NCBI RefSeq assembly: GCF_030053395.1
Contig: NZ_JASGBH010000003.1
Coordinates: forward strand, 62,001-126,000
Origin: Limnohabitans lacus
Lineage (GTDB): Bacteria; Pseudomonadota; Gammaproteobacteria; Burkholderiales; Burkholderiaceae_C
Reading direction: 5' to 3'
DNA: 64,000 bases
The position numbers and the translations under genes were made by a program. Under the pieces are notes generated by a model that ran no database searches, was not told the origin of the DNA, and saw nothing but the letters and a program-made list of their open reading frames with translations. Positions 16,987-27,753 of this stretch are shown piece by piece; position 1 is the first letter of the stretch; each line of letters begins with the position of its first letter.

Positions 16987-17790
16987 TCAAGCGCCCATGT
17001 TGCGCAGCGAAGCCTCAATCGCTGCAGCTGTAGCGATGGGTTTTTCCATCGGGAAGAGGTGGGAGCCGTCCAGCATCATGATGCGACCTTTCACGACCTT
17101 GTGGGTCAAGTCAATGCCGGCTTGGCGCATTTCGCTCGAGTGTGTGCCGCCGATGAAAGCGGCGGGGCATTTGAGCGGGTGGCGTTTGAGCAGGCTGTCG
17201 AGCTTGTGCGGCAGGCTGTTGTAGATGGCGGTTTCCACCTCGCGCTCGAAGCTCAAGACGCGCTGACCACCCTCGTCGTGCGTGCCGTGCGCAATGTAGT
17301 CGCGCAGCACTTGCGGGTCCCACTTGGTGAAGGCTTTTTTGTGCTGAAAGCTCTCGAGCGCGGCCTCGGCGCTGGGCCAGTGGTTGCGGCGTTTTTGGCT
17401 GATGCGGCCGGGCGAAAGTGAGCCAATCAACGGTGTGCGTTTGGCCAAGCCCAAGGTGGTGGCACGCCAGCCGCCGATGACGGGCGAGTCGATCAAGACC
17501 ACGCCGCGTGCCAGCTCGGGGTGACGGGCAGCGCACATCAGGCTCAAGATGCCGCCCAGCGAGTGGCCCACCAAAAAGGCGGGGGTACCGTCGGCTTGTT
17601 GCGCGCGTGCAAAGTCCGCCAGCTGCTGCACCAAGTGCGGCCAGTTGTTGGTGACAGGGTATTGCGGGTCGTGGCCGAATTTCTCAATGGCGGCCACTTC
17701 AAACCCGCGCTGGCGCAGGTTGTCCAGCATCACGCCGTAGGTGCTGGCCGGGAAGCTGTTGCCGTGGGAAAAGACGATCCGAGCGCGCAT
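16987..17790 (-). CDS. Alpha/beta-hydrolase, esterase/lipase type
   Basis: 267 residues of alpha/beta-hydrolase fold. The oxyanion-hole HGNSFPAS is near the N-terminus, the nucleophile elbow is GHSLGG (serine about residue 97), an aspartate follows later, and the catalytic histidine is in GSHLFPMEKP. No signal peptide, so a cytoplasmic enzyme with an unknown ester, amide or thioester substrate. Its ATG overlaps the stop of the Anbu gene by one base (TGATG), which implies translational coupling and perhaps a joint pathway. Confidence 0.85.
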   Translation of the reverse strand: MRARIVFSHGNSFPASTYGVMLDNLRQRGFEVAAIEKFGHDPQYPVTNNWPHLVQQLADFARAQQADGTPAFLVGHSLGGILSLMCAARHPELARGVVLIDSPVIGGWRATTLGLAKRTPLIGSLSPGRISQKRRNHWPSAEAALESFQHKKAFTKWDPQVLRDYIAHGTHDEGGQRVLSFEREVETAIYNSLPHKLDSLLKRHPLKCPAAFIGGTHSSEMRQAGIDLTHKVVKGRIMMLDGSHLFPMEKPIATAAAIEASLRNMGA

Positions 17791-18617
17791 CAGATCAGTT
17801 TTTCATCCGGCGTGGTGATCTTCTTGAGCAGCGCATTGCGGGCGGCAGGCACCATCAGCGGCACATCGGTCGCGCCGCCGTTCCACATCGGGTCTTCGAT
17901 GCTGTCGAACATCTGGCGCAGCTTGTCGCCCCAGCTGCTGCGCAGCATCTGGAAGTAGGGGTTGTGCTCGTCGATGCACATGATGCGGTCGGTTTGCAGG
18001 CTACCTGCTTTGTAGACCACCATGTCCAGCGGCAAGCCGACCGACAGGTTGGATTTGAGCGTCGAGTCCATCGACACCAGCGCGCATTTGGCCGCTTCGT
18101 CCAGCGGGGTGTTGGGGGTGATGACGCGGTCCAGCACCGGCTTGCCGTACTTGGATTCGCCAATCTGGAAGTAGGGCGTTTCGTCGGTCGCTTCGATGAA
18201 GTTGCCGGGCGAATAGACCTGGAACAGGCGCATGCCTTCGCTGCCGATTTGGCCGCCGAAGATCATGGACACGTTGAACTCCACGCCCGAGGCACGCAGC
18301 GCAGCGGCATCGCGCTCGTACACCCGGCGCACGGCCGCGCCCAGCACGCGGGTGGCGTCGAACATGCTCTTGGCGTTCCAGATGGTCAGCGGTTCGTCCT
18401 GGCCGGGCTCGACCAGTTTTTCGATCTGCAGCACTTCGCGTACCGATTGCGAAATGCTCAGGTTGCCCGCCGACAACAAGGCCATGAAGCGGTCGCCTGC
18501 TTTTTCATAGACGATCATTTTGCGGAAGGTGCTGATCTGGTCCAGGCCCGCATTGGTGCGGGAGTCGGACAGGAACACCAAACCGGCGCGGGTTTTGACG
18601 GCAACGCAATAAGTCAT
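17790..18617 (-). CDS. Anbu-type proteasome-like peptidase
   Basis: 275 residues of Ntn-hydrolase fold related to proteasome beta subunits and HslV. It starts MTYCVAVKTRAGLVFLSDSR. After methionine removal Thr2 would be the nucleophile, with Asp18 and Lys33 in the expected places. These features, the length and the SAGNLSISQSV segment fit Anbu, the ancestral beta subunit that forms helical or ring assemblies without a known unfoldase. In many proteobacteria Anbu is linked to ATP-grasp, alpha-E and transglutaminase genes; here it instead follows mutS by 11 bases and overlaps a hydrolase gene. The substrate is unknown. Confidence 0.85.
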   Translation of the reverse strand: MTYCVAVKTRAGLVFLSDSRTNAGLDQISTFRKMIVYEKAGDRFMALLSAGNLSISQSVREVLQIEKLVEPGQDEPLTIWNAKSMFDATRVLGAAVRRVYERDAAALRASGVEFNVSMIFGGQIGSEGMRLFQVYSPGNFIEATDETPYFQIGESKYGKPVLDRVITPNTPLDEAAKCALVSMDSTLKSNLSVGLPLDMVVYKAGSLQTDRIMCIDEHNPYFQMLRSSWGDKLRQMFDSIEDPMWNGGATDVPLMVPAARNALLKKITTPDEKLI

Positions 18618-18628
18618 GAACCAACTCT

Positions 18629-21265
18629 TTAATTTTTGGGCAGCAAACGCTGCAAGGCATACAGGGCATCGAGCGCTTCGCGGGGGCTGAGCGCATCGGG
18701 GTTGATTTGGGCCAGAGCGGCTTCCACAGGCGAGGGGCCTGCGGCTTCGGCCTCGGGTGGCGCGGCAAACAGGTCCACCTGTTGGCGGCTTTCAGTGGCC
18801 CCGGCTTCCAGGGCGCTCAGGGCGTGGCGGGCGTGGTTGAGCACGGCCGCAGGCATACCCGCCAAGCGGGCCACTTGCACGCCGTAGCTCTTGCTGGCGG
18901 GGCCGGGCTGCAGCTCGTGCAAAAACACAATCGACGCACCCGATTCGGCCGCGCTCACGTGCATGTTGACGGCGGCGGTGTGGGTGGCCGGGAACTCGGT
19001 CAGCTCGAAGTAGTGCGTGGCAAACAGCGCAAAGGCTTGCGTTTTGTTGTGCAGGTGCGTGGCAATGCCACTGGCCAAGGCCAGGCCGTCAAAAGTCGAT
19101 GTGCCGCGGCCGATCTCGTCCATCAGCACCAGGCTGTGGGGCGTGGCGCTGTGCAAGATTTGCGCGGCTTCGGTCATCTCCAGCATGAAGGTCGATTGGG
19201 CGTTGGCCAGGTCGTCGGCCGCACCGATGCGCGTGTGGATGGCGTCGATGGGGCCGAGGCGGCAGCGGCTGGCGGGCACGTGGCTGCCGATGCTGGCCAG
19301 AAGCACGATCAGTGCCACCTGGCGCATATAGGTCGATTTACCGCCCATGTTGGGGCCGGTGATGATCTGCAAACGCTGGCGGGTGCCCAGCACCGTGTCA
19401 TTGGCGATGAAGCTGGCGCCGGACATTTCAGCCAGCCGCGCCTCCACCACCGGATGGCGGCCTTGGCGGATTTCGATGCAGGGTTCTTTGGTGAACTCGG
19501 GTGCGCACCAATTGAGGGTGAGCGAGCGCTCGGTCAGTGCACACAGCACGTCCAGGCTGGCCATGGCCTGCGCCAAAGCAGTCAGCGCGGGCACATAGGG
19601 CTGCAGTTGGTCGAGCAGGCCTTCGTAGAGCCACTTCTCGCGGGCCAAGGCGCGTTCTTGTGCCGATAGGGCCTTGTCTTCAAAGGTCTTGAGCTCGGGC
19701 GTGATGAAGCGCTCGGCGTTTTTCAGGGTCTGGCGGCGGCGGTAGTCGTCCGGCACTTTGTCGAGCTGGCCTTGCGTGACCTCGATGTAAAAGCCGTGCA
19801 CTTTGTTGAACTGCACGCGCAGGTTGGCGATGCCGGTGCGTTCTTTCTCGCGGGTTTCCAGGTCCAGCAAGAAAGCATCGCAGTTGGTCTGGATGCCGCG
19901 CAGCTCGTCCAGCTCGGCGTCTAGGCCGTCGGCGATCACGCCGCCGTCGCGCACCAGCGCGGCGGGCTCTTCGAGCAGGGCCATTTGCAGCAGTTCGGCG
20001 CAATGCGTGGGGGGCGTGAGCCAGCGGGCCATGCCGGCCAACAAAGTGCCGGGCTCAGGCTGAAGGGCTTGCAGTTGTGAGGACAGCGACGCCGCACGCA
20101 CCAGCGCATGGCGCAAGGCCACCAGTTCGCGCGGGCGCACTTGGCGCAGTGCGGTGCGGGCGGTGATGCGCTCCACATCACTCGCGCCTTTGAGCTGTTC
20201 ACGCAGGCTGCTCCAGGGGCCAGCACCGCTCTCGCCGCGCAACACGGCTTGGGCTTGCAGGCGGGCGATCGCGGCCTGGCGGTCACGTGGTGGGCTCAGC
20301 AGCCAGCTTTTGAGCAGGCGGCTGCCCATGCCGGTCATGCAGGAGTCGAGCAGGGCAAACAGCGTGGGCGAATCGGCAGCGCTTTCGCCGCGCAATGTTT
20401 GCGTCAGCTCCAGGTTGCGGCGGGTGCTGGCGGGCAGGTCAATGAGCGCGTCCGAGCGCTGCACCTGCACCCGCTGCACATGCGGCAGGCTGCGGCCTTG
20501 GGTGTGTTCGGCATAGGTCAGCAGAGCGGCGGCGGCGGCGTGGGCGTCGGCCAGGGCGTCGGCGCTCCAGGCGGCCAGCGACGCGGCTTGCAGTTGCTCG
20601 AGCAGCTTACGTTGACCTAGGCCCGCGTCAAACTGAAAGTCGGGTCGCAGGGCCAATGCCCAGCTGCCCCGGCCTGTGGTTTTGAGGCTGCGCAGTTTTT
20701 GTTCAAAGGTGGGCGTCATGCCCGCGCTGGCCAGCAGTTCGCTGGGCGCGATGCGGTCCACCCAATCGGCCAGCTCGTCTTGCGCACATTCGGCCAGGTG
20801 CACCACGCCTTGCGTGACGCTGAGCCATGCCAGGCCGCAGCGGTTTTTGGCGGCTTGGTGAACGGCCAGCAAAATCGCTTCGCTCTTGTCGGACAGCAGC
20901 TCGGTGTCGGTCAGGGTGCCTGGGGTGACCACGCGCACCACTTTGCGCTCGACGGGGCCTTTGGATGTGGCGACATCGCCCACTTGTTCGCAAATGGCCA
21001 CCGACTCGCCCAGCTTGATGAGCCGGGCCAAATACGTCTCGACCGAGTGAAAGGGCACGCCCGCCATGAGCACGGGCTGGCCAGCGGACTGGCCACGGCG
21101 GGTCAAGGTGATGTCGAGCAGGCCAGCGGCTTTTTCGGCGTCGGCAAAGAACAACTCGTAAAAGTCGCCCATGCGGTAGAACACCAGCGTGTCAGGGAAC
21201 TCCGCCTTGATGCCCAGGTACTGGGCCATCATGGGGGTGTGGGCACTCAGGTCGAGCGCGGTCAT
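18629..21265 (-). CDS. mutS: DNA mismatch repair ATPase MutS
   Basis: Recognises mispairs and small loops to start mismatch repair. The 878-residue length is normal. The N-terminal mismatch-binding motif is [11 protein letters not shown] (Phe-x-Glu wedge), the connector and lever domains follow, and the ATPase has Walker [15 protein letters not shown], Walker [17 protein letters not shown] and a C-terminal helix-turn-helix/tetramer segment. It starts 3 bases after the suhB stop, so suhB, mutS, Anbu and hydrolase may form one transcript. mutL and mutH are not in the window. Confidence 0.98.
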   Translation of the reverse strand: MTALDLSAHTPMMAQYLGIKAEFPDTLVFYRMGDFYELFFADAEKAAGLLDITLTRRGQSAGQPVLMAGVPFHSVETYLARLIKLGESVAICEQVGDVATSKGPVERKVVRVVTPGTLTDTELLSDKSEAILLAVHQAAKNRCGLAWLSVTQGVVHLAECAQDELADWVDRIAPSELLASAGMTPTFEQKLRSLKTTGRGSWALALRPDFQFDAGLGQRKLLEQLQAASLAAWSADALADAHAAAAALLTYAEHTQGRSLPHVQRVQVQRSDALIDLPASTRRNLELTQTLRGESAADSPTLFALLDSCMTGMGSRLLKSWLLSPPRDRQAAIARLQAQAVLRGESGAGPWSSLREQLKGASDVERITARTALRQVRPRELVALRHALVRAASLSSQLQALQPEPGTLLAGMARWLTPPTHCAELLQMALLEEPAALVRDGGVIADGLDAELDELRGIQTNCDAFLLDLETREKERTGIANLRVQFNKVHGFYIEVTQGQLDKVPDDYRRRQTLKNAERFITPELKTFEDKALSAQERALAREKWLYEGLLDQLQPYVPALTALAQAMASLDVLCALTERSLTLNWCAPEFTKEPCIEIRQGRHPVVEARLAEMSGASFIANDTVLGTRQRLQIITGPNMGGKSTYMRQVALIVLLASIGSHVPASRCRLGPIDAIHTRIGAADDLANAQSTFMLEMTEAAQILHSATPHSLVLMDEIGRGTSTFDGLALASGIATHLHNKTQAFALFATHYFELTEFPATHTAAVNMHVSAAESGASIVFLHELQPGPASKSYGVQVARLAGMPAAVLNHARHALSALEAGATESRQQVDLFAAPPEAEAAGPSPVEAALAQINPDALSPREALDALYALQRLLPKN

Positions 21266-21268
21266 GGC

Positions 21269-22207
21269 TTAGAAGGGAGCGTCTTTGGGTTCTGCGCTGT
21301 CGGCGTCAGGGCCTTCGGCGGCGGTGTCTTCGGCGCTGTTGGCGTCATCGCCCTGGAGCTTGTCCACGGCATCGCGCACGGCGGCTTTGTCACCGGCGCT
21401 CGCGAACTTGCTGAACTTGCCCAAAATGCTCACCAGCTGGCCATAAATGCGCGGCGCACCGGCCAAGCACTCTTTTTGTTCCAAAAAGTCGGACTCTCCG
21501 GTGAAGTTGCCCACCAAGCCACCGGCTTCGGTCACCAGTAGCGATCCTGCGGCCACGTCCCAAGGGGACAAGCCGGTTTCAAAGAAGCCGTCGGTGAAGC
21601 CTGCTGCCACATAGGCCAAGTCGAGAGCGGCCGAACCTGGGCGGCGCAGGCCGGCGGTGCGTTGCATCACGTCGCCCATCATGCGCAGGTACTGGTTGAA
21701 GTTGTCGCCCTTGCGGAAGGGGAAACCGGTCGAGATGATGCATTCCTGCAGGCGGATGCGCTTGCTCACGCGCAGGCGGCGGTCGTTCATGAACGCGCCA
21801 CGGCCTTTGGTGGCGGTGAACAGGTCGTTGCGGGTGGGGTCGTAAATGACGGCTTGCTCGATCTTGCCGCGCACTTGCAGGGCAATGCTCACGCAATAAA
21901 CGGGAAAGCCGTGGATGAAGTTGGTGGTGCCGTCCAGGGGGTCGATGATCCAGATGTGGTCAGCGGCCGGGTTGCCGTGCTGGCTGCCCGATTCTTCGGC
22001 CAAGATGCCGTGGTCAGGGTAGGCGGTCAGCAGGGTGTCGATGATGACTTTTTCACTCGCATGGTCGATCTCGGTGACGAAGTCATTGACTTGCTTTTGC
22101 GAGATGCGAACAGCCTCAACGTCGAGCGCGGCACGGTTGATGATGGCGCCAGCGGCGCGCGCAGCCTTGATGGCCACGTTGAGCATGGGGTGGAGATTGG
22201 ACGACAT
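21269..22207 (-). CDS. suhB: Inositol-1-monophosphatase family protein SuhB
   Basis: Hydrolyses inositol monophosphate in vitro, and SuhB also joins rRNA antitermination complexes in Escherichia coli. The Mg-binding motifs are [10 protein letters not shown], the glutamate in [19 protein letters not shown], and a C-terminal SPWDVAAG. The protein is about 312 residues, longer than usual because of a C-terminal acidic tail rich in Asp, Ala and Glu (about 45 residues), an unusual addition. ATG 22207 starts [12 protein letters not shown]; longer frames upstream overlap the divergent trmJ. The 148-bp gap to trmJ should hold both promoters. Confidence 0.92.
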   Translation of the reverse strand: MSSNLHPMLNVAIKAARAAGAIINRAALDVEAVRISQKQVNDFVTEIDHASEKVIIDTLLTAYPDHGILAEESGSQHGNPAADHIWIIDPLDGTTNFIHGFPVYCVSIALQVRGKIEQAVIYDPTRNDLFTATKGRGAFMNDRRLRVSKRIRLQECIISTGFPFRKGDNFNQYLRMMGDVMQRTAGLRRPGSAALDLAYVAAGFTDGFFETGLSPWDVAAGSLLVTEAGGLVGNFTGESDFLEQKECLAGAPRIYGQLVSILGKFSKFASAGDKAAVRDAVDKLQGDDANSAEDTAAEGPDADSAEPKDAPF

Positions 22208-22355
22208 AAATTGTGTGAAGAACCAGAACTGGCCAAGGCACGATCGCTTTGACGAAGGCTGGATTTTCCCACGAAATTGCCCCTTTCGGGTCACTTTTGC
22301 GCCATGAGGGGCCGTTTGTCTCAGTGCTTGCGGGTCTTGCATGGACAATCGGGGC

Positions 22356-23087
22356 ATGAAAACGCGATTCATCCTGATAGAAACCAGCCATGCCGGCAAC
22401 GTGGGCGCAGCCGCTCGGGCCATGAAGGTCATGGGCTTTGACGAGTTGGTGTTGGTCAAACCCCGCTGGGCCAATGTGCTGCGCAAGGAAGAGACCATCC
22501 AGCGCGCCAGCGGTGCCAACGATGTGCTGGACAAAGCCCGTGTGGTGGAGACGCTGGACGAAGCCCTGGACGGCGTGACCCACCTGTGCGCCACGGCCAT
22601 GACGCCACGCGACTTTGGCCCGCCGACCCGCTCGCCCCGTGAGCACTTTGCCGAACTGACCCAACCCGGCGCGCCCGAGCAGAGCGTGGCCTTTTTGTTT
22701 GGCTCCGAGCGCTTTGGCATGAAAAACGAAGACGTTTACCGCTGCCATGTGGCGCTCTCGATCCCGACCAACCCCAAGTTTGGCTCGCTCAATTTAGGCT
22801 CGGCCATTCAGGTGATTGCCTACGACTGGCGCGAGGCCTTGGGCGGCTTTCCGGTGCAGGACGTGATCGACCCGGCCGACAAGGCTGATGCCCAGCAGGT
22901 GGCGGGCATGCTCACGCATTGGGAACAGGCGCTGACCGACATTGGCTTTTTGGACCCGGCTGCGCCCAAAAAACTCATGCCGCGCTTGAACCAACTTTTC
23001 AACCGGGCCGACTTGAGCCCCGAAGAAATCCACATCCTGCGAGGGGTGGCCAAAGCGATGATCCAGACGGCGCAAAGCAAGCGATAG
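22356..23087 (+). CDS. trmJ: tRNA (cytidine/uridine-2'-O-) methyltransferase TrmJ
   Basis: A SPOUT-class methyltransferase modifying the wobble-adjacent position 32 of tRNAs. The 243 residues begin [27 protein letters not shown], the TrmJ signature, and the knot region carries [15 protein letters not shown] and [22 protein letters not shown]-terminal helical extension, about 70 residues, is characteristic of TrmJ. ATG 22356 is preferred over ATG 22341 because of the homologous N-terminus. cysE follows 9 bases after its stop, so the two are probably co-transcribed. Confidence 0.93.
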   Translation: MKTRFILIETSHAGNVGAAARAMKVMGFDELVLVKPRWANVLRKEETIQRASGANDVLDKARVVETLDEALDGVTHLCATAMTPRDFGPPTRSPREHFAELTQPGAPEQSVAFLFGSERFGMKNEDVYRCHVALSIPTNPKFGSLNLGSAIQVIAYDWREALGGFPVQDVIDPADKADAQQVAGMLTHWEQALTDIGFLDPAAPKKLMPRLNQLFNRADLSPEEIHILRGVAKAMIQTAQSKR

Positions 23088-23096
23088 ACTAGCAAC

Positions 23097-23864
23097 ATGT
23101 TTTCACGCCTTCGCTCCGACATCCAGTGCATTCTTGACCGGGACCCTGCGGCCCGCACCGCCTGGGAGGTCTTGACCTGCTACCCAGGTTTGCATGCCTT
23201 GGTGCTGCACCGGCGAGCACACTGGTGCTGGAACCACGGCTTCAAGTGGCTGGGGCGTTTCATCTCGCACATCTCGCGTGGGCTCACGGGCATCGAAATC
23301 CATCCTGGCGCCAAGATTGGCGAGCGGGTGTTTTTTGACCACGCCATGGGCGTGGTGGTGGGTGAGACGGCCGAGATTGGCGACGGCTGCACGATTTACC
23401 AAGGCGTGACCTTGGGCGGTACATCGCTCTACAAAGGCACCAAACGCCACCCGACGCTGGGCAAAGACGTGGTGGTGAGTGCCGGGGCCAAAGTGCTGGG
23501 CGGCTTTGAAGTGGGCGATGGCGCCAAGATTGGCAGCAACGCGGTGGTGATCAAGCCCGTGCCCGCTGGGGCCACGGCTGTGGGCATTCCCGCCCGCATC
23601 ATCCCGTCCAAGACGGGCGAGAGCGCCGATGTGTCGAGCGCACAACCGAAGTTCAATGCCTATGGCATCACCCAGGACGACGACCCGCTGAGCCAGGCCA
23701 TGCGTGGCCTGATCGACAACGCCGCCGCTCAAGAACACCAGATCGCCATGATCTGGAAAGCGCTGGAACAGTTGTGCGCCCACCAGCAAGTGCACCTGCC
23801 CCGCGATGCCACCACCCACGAGAGCTTTGAGGCCGACAAGCTCAATCAGTTGGTGGGCAAGTAA
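23097..23864 (+). CDS. cysE: Serine O-acetyltransferase
   Basis: Acetylates serine from acetyl-CoA, the first step of cysteine synthesis. The 255 residues contain an N-terminal helical region and a left-handed parallel beta-helix of hexapeptide repeats (about 65-185), with the catalytic histidine in [18 protein letters not shown] and the loop [17 protein letters not shown]. Unlike short EpsC-type enzymes, it has an extra 70-residue C-terminal segment after the helix. Cysteine feedback normally acts through the extreme C-terminus. It is downstream of trmJ in the same orientation. Confidence 0.95.
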   Translation: MFSRLRSDIQCILDRDPAARTAWEVLTCYPGLHALVLHRRAHWCWNHGFKWLGRFISHISRGLTGIEIHPGAKIGERVFFDHAMGVVVGETAEIGDGCTIYQGVTLGGTSLYKGTKRHPTLGKDVVVSAGAKVLGGFEVGDGAKIGSNAVVIKPVPAGATAVGIPARIIPSKTGESADVSSAQPKFNAYGITQDDDPLSQAMRGLIDNAAAQEHQIAMIWKALEQLCAHQQVHLPRDATTHESFEADKLNQLVGK

Positions 23865-23911
23865 ATCTCTGTTTCGGGCGGAACAGCCGCGAGCGATGTC
23901 TTAGGGGTTCT

Positions 23912-25975
23912 TCACTGAACCGTGTTGATGGCAGCTGCTGCCATGAGCTCTTTGCGGCGCTCGTGCAGGCTGCGCCAGCGTTGTTGGGCTTCAGGGTCTT
24001 GGCCTGTGCTCGCTTGGGTCAGGGCTTCGGTTTCGAGTTGCTTGAGGCGGTCGATCAACATCATGTTGAGCAGCCTGCGCAGCTCTTGCCGGGCCTCTTG
24101 GGGCTCAGGCGGGGTGGCGTCTTCTTGGCCGGGGGTGGTGCCCAGATTGTCCTGGGCCATCCACCGGGTGGCATCTTCGGCAAAGGCCTGGGCTTGCATC
24201 TCGCTTTGCAGGGCTGACCAACCCAATGCGCCGTGTTCGTGGAACTGCGATTCGAGCCATGCAAACAGGGGGCCGTGCGGTTCGGGCAGGGCGCAGAGCA
24301 TGGCGTGGTCTTCGCCAGCCAGCGTTTCCCACAGCGCCATATTGCCCAACAGCAGGCGTGCGGCGTGGTCCGCCCGGCTGGCCGGAATGGTGCGCGGGCC
24401 AGTGTAGGGGGGCGGCTGGTCGCGTTTGAAGCGGCTGTTGCCTTTGAAACCGGGTGTCCAATTCGGGTTCTTGCTTTTCCAGTTGTTGCCGTTCGACGGC
24501 GTGAAACCGGTGATGCCAGACCAAGCGGGCGGCTCGCCATGGTGCGGCTCGAAGTGCGGGTAATCGTCGCGCCCGGTGCTGGCGGCCTGGCTGAAGGCGG
24601 CGTTGGCCGAAACAGGTAAAGCAGGCGAAAGGGCAGCAGCACTTCGGGCAGCGGGCGCAAAGCGCTGGTCGCTGGCCGCTTGTTGGCCCCACAGTTTTTC
24701 AAGACCTGCCGTTTCCAGCTGGATGAGTTGCGCCAGCTCTGACAGCAATTGCTGCTTGAGCGCACCCTCGGGCAGCAGCTGCCACAGCGGGCGCGCTTGG
24801 CTGGACAGGCGGGCCCGGCCTTCGGCGGTTTGCAGGTCGCAGTCGGCGCTGGCCGCTTCGATCAAAAAGCGCGACAGCGGCATGGCCTGCTTGATCTGCT
24901 CGGCAAAGGCGTCTTGGCCAAACTCGCGCACATAGCTGTCGGGGTCGTGCTCGGCGGGCAAGAACAAAAACTTGATGCTGCGCACATCGGTGGCATAGGG
25001 CAGGGCACCGTCGAGCGCCTTGCGTGCGGCGCGGCGGCCTGCGCTGTCGCCGTCAAAGCTGAAGACCACCGCATCGGTGAAGCGAAACAGCTTTTGCACA
25101 TGGTCGGGCGTGCAGGCCGTGCCCAGCGTGGCCACCGCGTTGGCAAAGCCCAGTTGGGCCAGTGCCACCACGTCCATATAGCCTTCGGTCACCAGCACGT
25201 AGCCTGCGCTGTGCAGAGCTTCGCGGGCTTCGTACAGGCCATACAGCTCGCGGCCTTTATGGAAAACCGGCGTTTCGGGTGAGTTCAAATACTTGGGCGT
25301 GCCGCTGCCGATGACCCGCCCGCCAAAGCCGATGCATTCGCCTTTGATGTTGCGGATCGGGAACATGATGCGGTCGCGAAAACGGTCGTAGCGCTTGTCG
25401 TCTTCCTCGTTGACAATCACCAGACCCGATTCGGCCAGCAGCGGGTCGTCGTATTTGGGGAAGATGCTGGCCAGCGAGCGCCAGCCCTCGGGCGCATAGC
25501 CCAGGCCAAAGCGTTTGGCGATTTGGCCCGACAAGCCCCGACCTTTGAGGTAGTCGACCGCGCGGGGGGTGATTTTGAGCTGATCGCGGTAGGCTTGTCC
25601 GGCTTTTTCAAGCACATCGCTCAGGCTGTCTTGCTTGGCTTTTTGGGCAGCCGCTTTGGCGCGGTCTTCGGGCGACTGTTGTTCTTCGGGCACTTGCATG
25701 CCGGTTTGCTGGGCCAGGTCCTTGACCGCTTCGATGAAGGTCATGCCCGCGTGTTCCATCAAAAAGCCGATGGCGTTGCCATTCTTACCGCAGCCAAAGC
25801 AGTGGAAAAACTGCTTGGTGGGGCTGACGCTGAAGCTGGGCGATTTTTCGCCATGGAAGGGGCACAGGCCCATGAAGTTGGCGCCACCTTTCTTGAGCTG
25901 CACGTATTTGCCCACGACCTCGACCACGTCGACGCGGGACAGCAACTCCTGGATGAAAGACTGGGGGATGGCCAT
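23912..25975 (-). CDS. dnaG: DNA primase
   Basis: Synthesises RNA primers at the replication fork. The 687-residue protein has the N-terminal zinc-binding domain CPFHGEKSPSF...HCFGCG, a TOPRIM catalytic core (VTEGYMDVVALAQ, SFDGDSAGRRAARKA), and a C-terminal helicase-interaction domain. Between core and C-terminus is a long, poorly conserved linker of about 120 residues rich in Pro, Asn, Trp and Gly. It is not next to rpsU or rpoD, unlike in many gammaproteobacteria. It is convergent with cysE. Confidence 0.97.
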   Translation of the reverse strand: MAIPQSFIQELLSRVDVVEVVGKYVQLKKGGANFMGLCPFHGEKSPSFSVSPTKQFFHCFGCGKNGNAIGFLMEHAGMTFIEAVKDLAQQTGMQVPEEQQSPEDRAKAAAQKAKQDSLSDVLEKAGQAYRDQLKITPRAVDYLKGRGLSGQIAKRFGLGYAPEGWRSLASIFPKYDDPLLAESGLVIVNEEDDKRYDRFRDRIMFPIRNIKGECIGFGGRVIGSGTPKYLNSPETPVFHKGRELYGLYEAREALHSAGYVLVTEGYMDVVALAQLGFANAVATLGTACTPDHVQKLFRFTDAVVFSFDGDSAGRRAARKALDGALPYATDVRSIKFLFLPAEHDPDSYVREFGQDAFAEQIKQAMPLSRFLIEAASADCDLQTAEGRARLSSQARPLWQLLPEGALKQQLLSELAQLIQLETAGLEKLWGQQAASDQRFAPAARSAAALSPALPVSANAAFSQAASTGRDDYPHFEPHHGEPPAWSGITGFTPSNGNNWKSKNPNWTPGFKGNSRFKRDQPPPYTGPRTIPASRADHAARLLLGNMALWETLAGEDHAMLCALPEPHGPLFAWLESQFHEHGALGWSALQSEMQAQAFAEDATRWMAQDNLGTTPGQEDATPPEPQEARQELRRLLNMMLIDRLKQLETEALTQASTGQDPEAQQRWRSLHERRKELMAAAAINTVQ

Positions 25976-26087
25976 CGGGTTATTTTCGCTGATCTGGGCG
26001 AGCCCTGAGGTTTTGCCCGATGTGTTTTCAGGTCAGGGTCAGGCAAACTGGGTCCAATCGCCCGATTTACACGTTTGAGGATTCACC

Positions 26088-27734
26088 ATGACCAGCATTT
26101 ACGACCAGGATTTGCCCCAGACCCCCGCCAATCATGCGCCCATGTCGCCCCTGAGCTTCATCGAACGCACGGCCGAGGTGTATCCCACGCGTTTGGCCAT
26201 TGTGCACGGTGATTGGCGCCAGGACTGGGCCACCACCTACCGCCGTACCCGCCAGCTGGCCAGTGCGTTGTCGCAGGCTGGCATTGGCAAGAACGACACC
26301 GTGGCCGTGATCCTGCCCAATACGCCGCCCATGGTGGAGGCGCACTTTGGCATCCCGATGGCAGGGGCTGTGCTCAATGCGCTGAACACCCGTTTGGATC
26401 CTGAGACCATCGCCTTCATGCTGGACCACGGTGAAGCCAAGGCGGTGATCGTGGACCCAGAGTTTTCCGGCACCATGAAAAAGGCGTTGGCGCTGCGCCA
26501 AGCCAAGACGCCGCTTTTGGTGATCGATGTGGAAGATGTGCTGTACACCGGCCCCAGCGAAAAACTGGGATCAACGACTTATGAGGCGTTTGTGGCCAGT
26601 GGCGATGCCGACTTTGCTTGGAGCCTACCCAGCGACGAGTGGGATGCCATTGCCCTGAACTACACCAGTGGCACCACCGGCAATCCCAAGGGGGTGGTTT
26701 ACCACCACCGGGGTGCGGCCACCAATGCGATCTCCAACATTCTGGAGTGGGACATGCCCAAGCATGCGGCGTATTTGTGGACGTTGCCCATGTTCCATTG
26801 CAACGGCTGGTGCTTTCCGTGGACGGTGGCGGCACGGGCAGCGGTCAACGTGTGTTTGCGCCGTGTGGATGCGCAGGCGATATTCGATGCCATCCGCAAC
26901 CATGGCGTGACGCATTACTGCGGTGCGCCCATCGTGCATGGCTTGTTGGTCAATGCGCCTGCCGAGATGAAGGTGGGCGTGCCCGCAGGCGTCAAAGCCA
27001 TGGTGGCGGGTGCGGCGCCACCGGCTTCGATGATCGAGGGCATGGAGGCCATGGGTTTTGATTTGACCCATGTGTACGGCTTGACCGAGGTCTATGGCCC
27101 GGCCACCGTGTGCCCCAAACACCCCGAGTGGGAGGCGCTGGACATTGGCGAGCGCGCTCGCCTGAACGCCCGCCAGGGTGTGCGTTACCACCTGGAACGC
27201 GATGTGCGCGTGCTCGACCCCGAGACCATGTTGCCCGTGCCACAAGACGGCGAGACCATGGGCGAGATCATGTTCAAGGGCAACATCGCCATGAAGGGCT
27301 ACCTGAAGAACCCCAAGGCCACGCAAGAAGCCTTTGCGGGTGGCTGGTTCCACAGCGGGGACTTGGCGGTGCAGTACCCCGACGGTTACATCAAGATCAA
27401 GGACCGCAGCAAGGACATCATCATCTCGGGCGGCGAGAACATCTCGTCGATCGAGGTAGAAGACGTGCTGTACCGCCACCCCGCCGTGCTGGCCGCCGCC
27501 GTGGTGGCCAAGCCCGATGCGCGCTGGGGCGAGACGCCCTGCGCTTTTGTGGAGCTGAAGGCCGACGCCCAGGTCACGCCCGAGGACATCGTGGCGCATT
27601 GCAAGCAGCATCTGGCGGGCTTCAAGGTGCCGCGTGCCGTGGTGTTCGGCGAGTTGCCCAAAACCAGCACGGGCAAGATCCAGAAGTTTGAATTGCGCAA
27701 GCAGGCGGGGTCGGCTGCGGCCATCGACGTCTGA
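26088..27734 (+). CDS. AMP-forming acyl-CoA synthetase (DmdB-like)
   Basis: 548 residues of the adenylate-forming superfamily. The P-loop-like motif is YTSGTTGNPKGVVYHHRG, the next core motif is YGLTEVYGPATV, then GWFHSGDLAVQYPDGYIKIKDR and the C-terminal lysine motif PKTSTGKIQKFELR. Overall pattern fits medium-chain/short-chain acid ligases such as methylmercaptopropionyl-CoA ligase DmdB; the actual acid substrate is not determined by sequence. ATG 26088 follows TTGAGG. It stands alone, divergent from dnaG and ending at a strong terminator. Confidence 0.92.
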   Translation: MTSIYDQDLPQTPANHAPMSPLSFIERTAEVYPTRLAIVHGDWRQDWATTYRRTRQLASALSQAGIGKNDTVAVILPNTPPMVEAHFGIPMAGAVLNALNTRLDPETIAFMLDHGEAKAVIVDPEFSGTMKKALALRQAKTPLLVIDVEDVLYTGPSEKLGSTTYEAFVASGDADFAWSLPSDEWDAIALNYTSGTTGNPKGVVYHHRGAATNAISNILEWDMPKHAAYLWTLPMFHCNGWCFPWTVAARAAVNVCLRRVDAQAIFDAIRNHGVTHYCGAPIVHGLLVNAPAEMKVGVPAGVKAMVAGAAPPASMIEGMEAMGFDLTHVYGLTEVYGPATVCPKHPEWEALDIGERARLNARQGVRYHLERDVRVLDPETMLPVPQDGETMGEIMFKGNIAMKGYLKNPKATQEAFAGGWFHSGDLAVQYPDGYIKIKDRSKDIIISGGENISSIEVEDVLYRHPAVLAAAVVAKPDARWGETPCAFVELKADAQVTPEDIVAHCKQHLAGFKVPRAVVFGELPKTSTGKIQKFELRKQAGSAAAIDV

Positions 27735-27753
27735 TCAGACTCGGACTGCCGCC

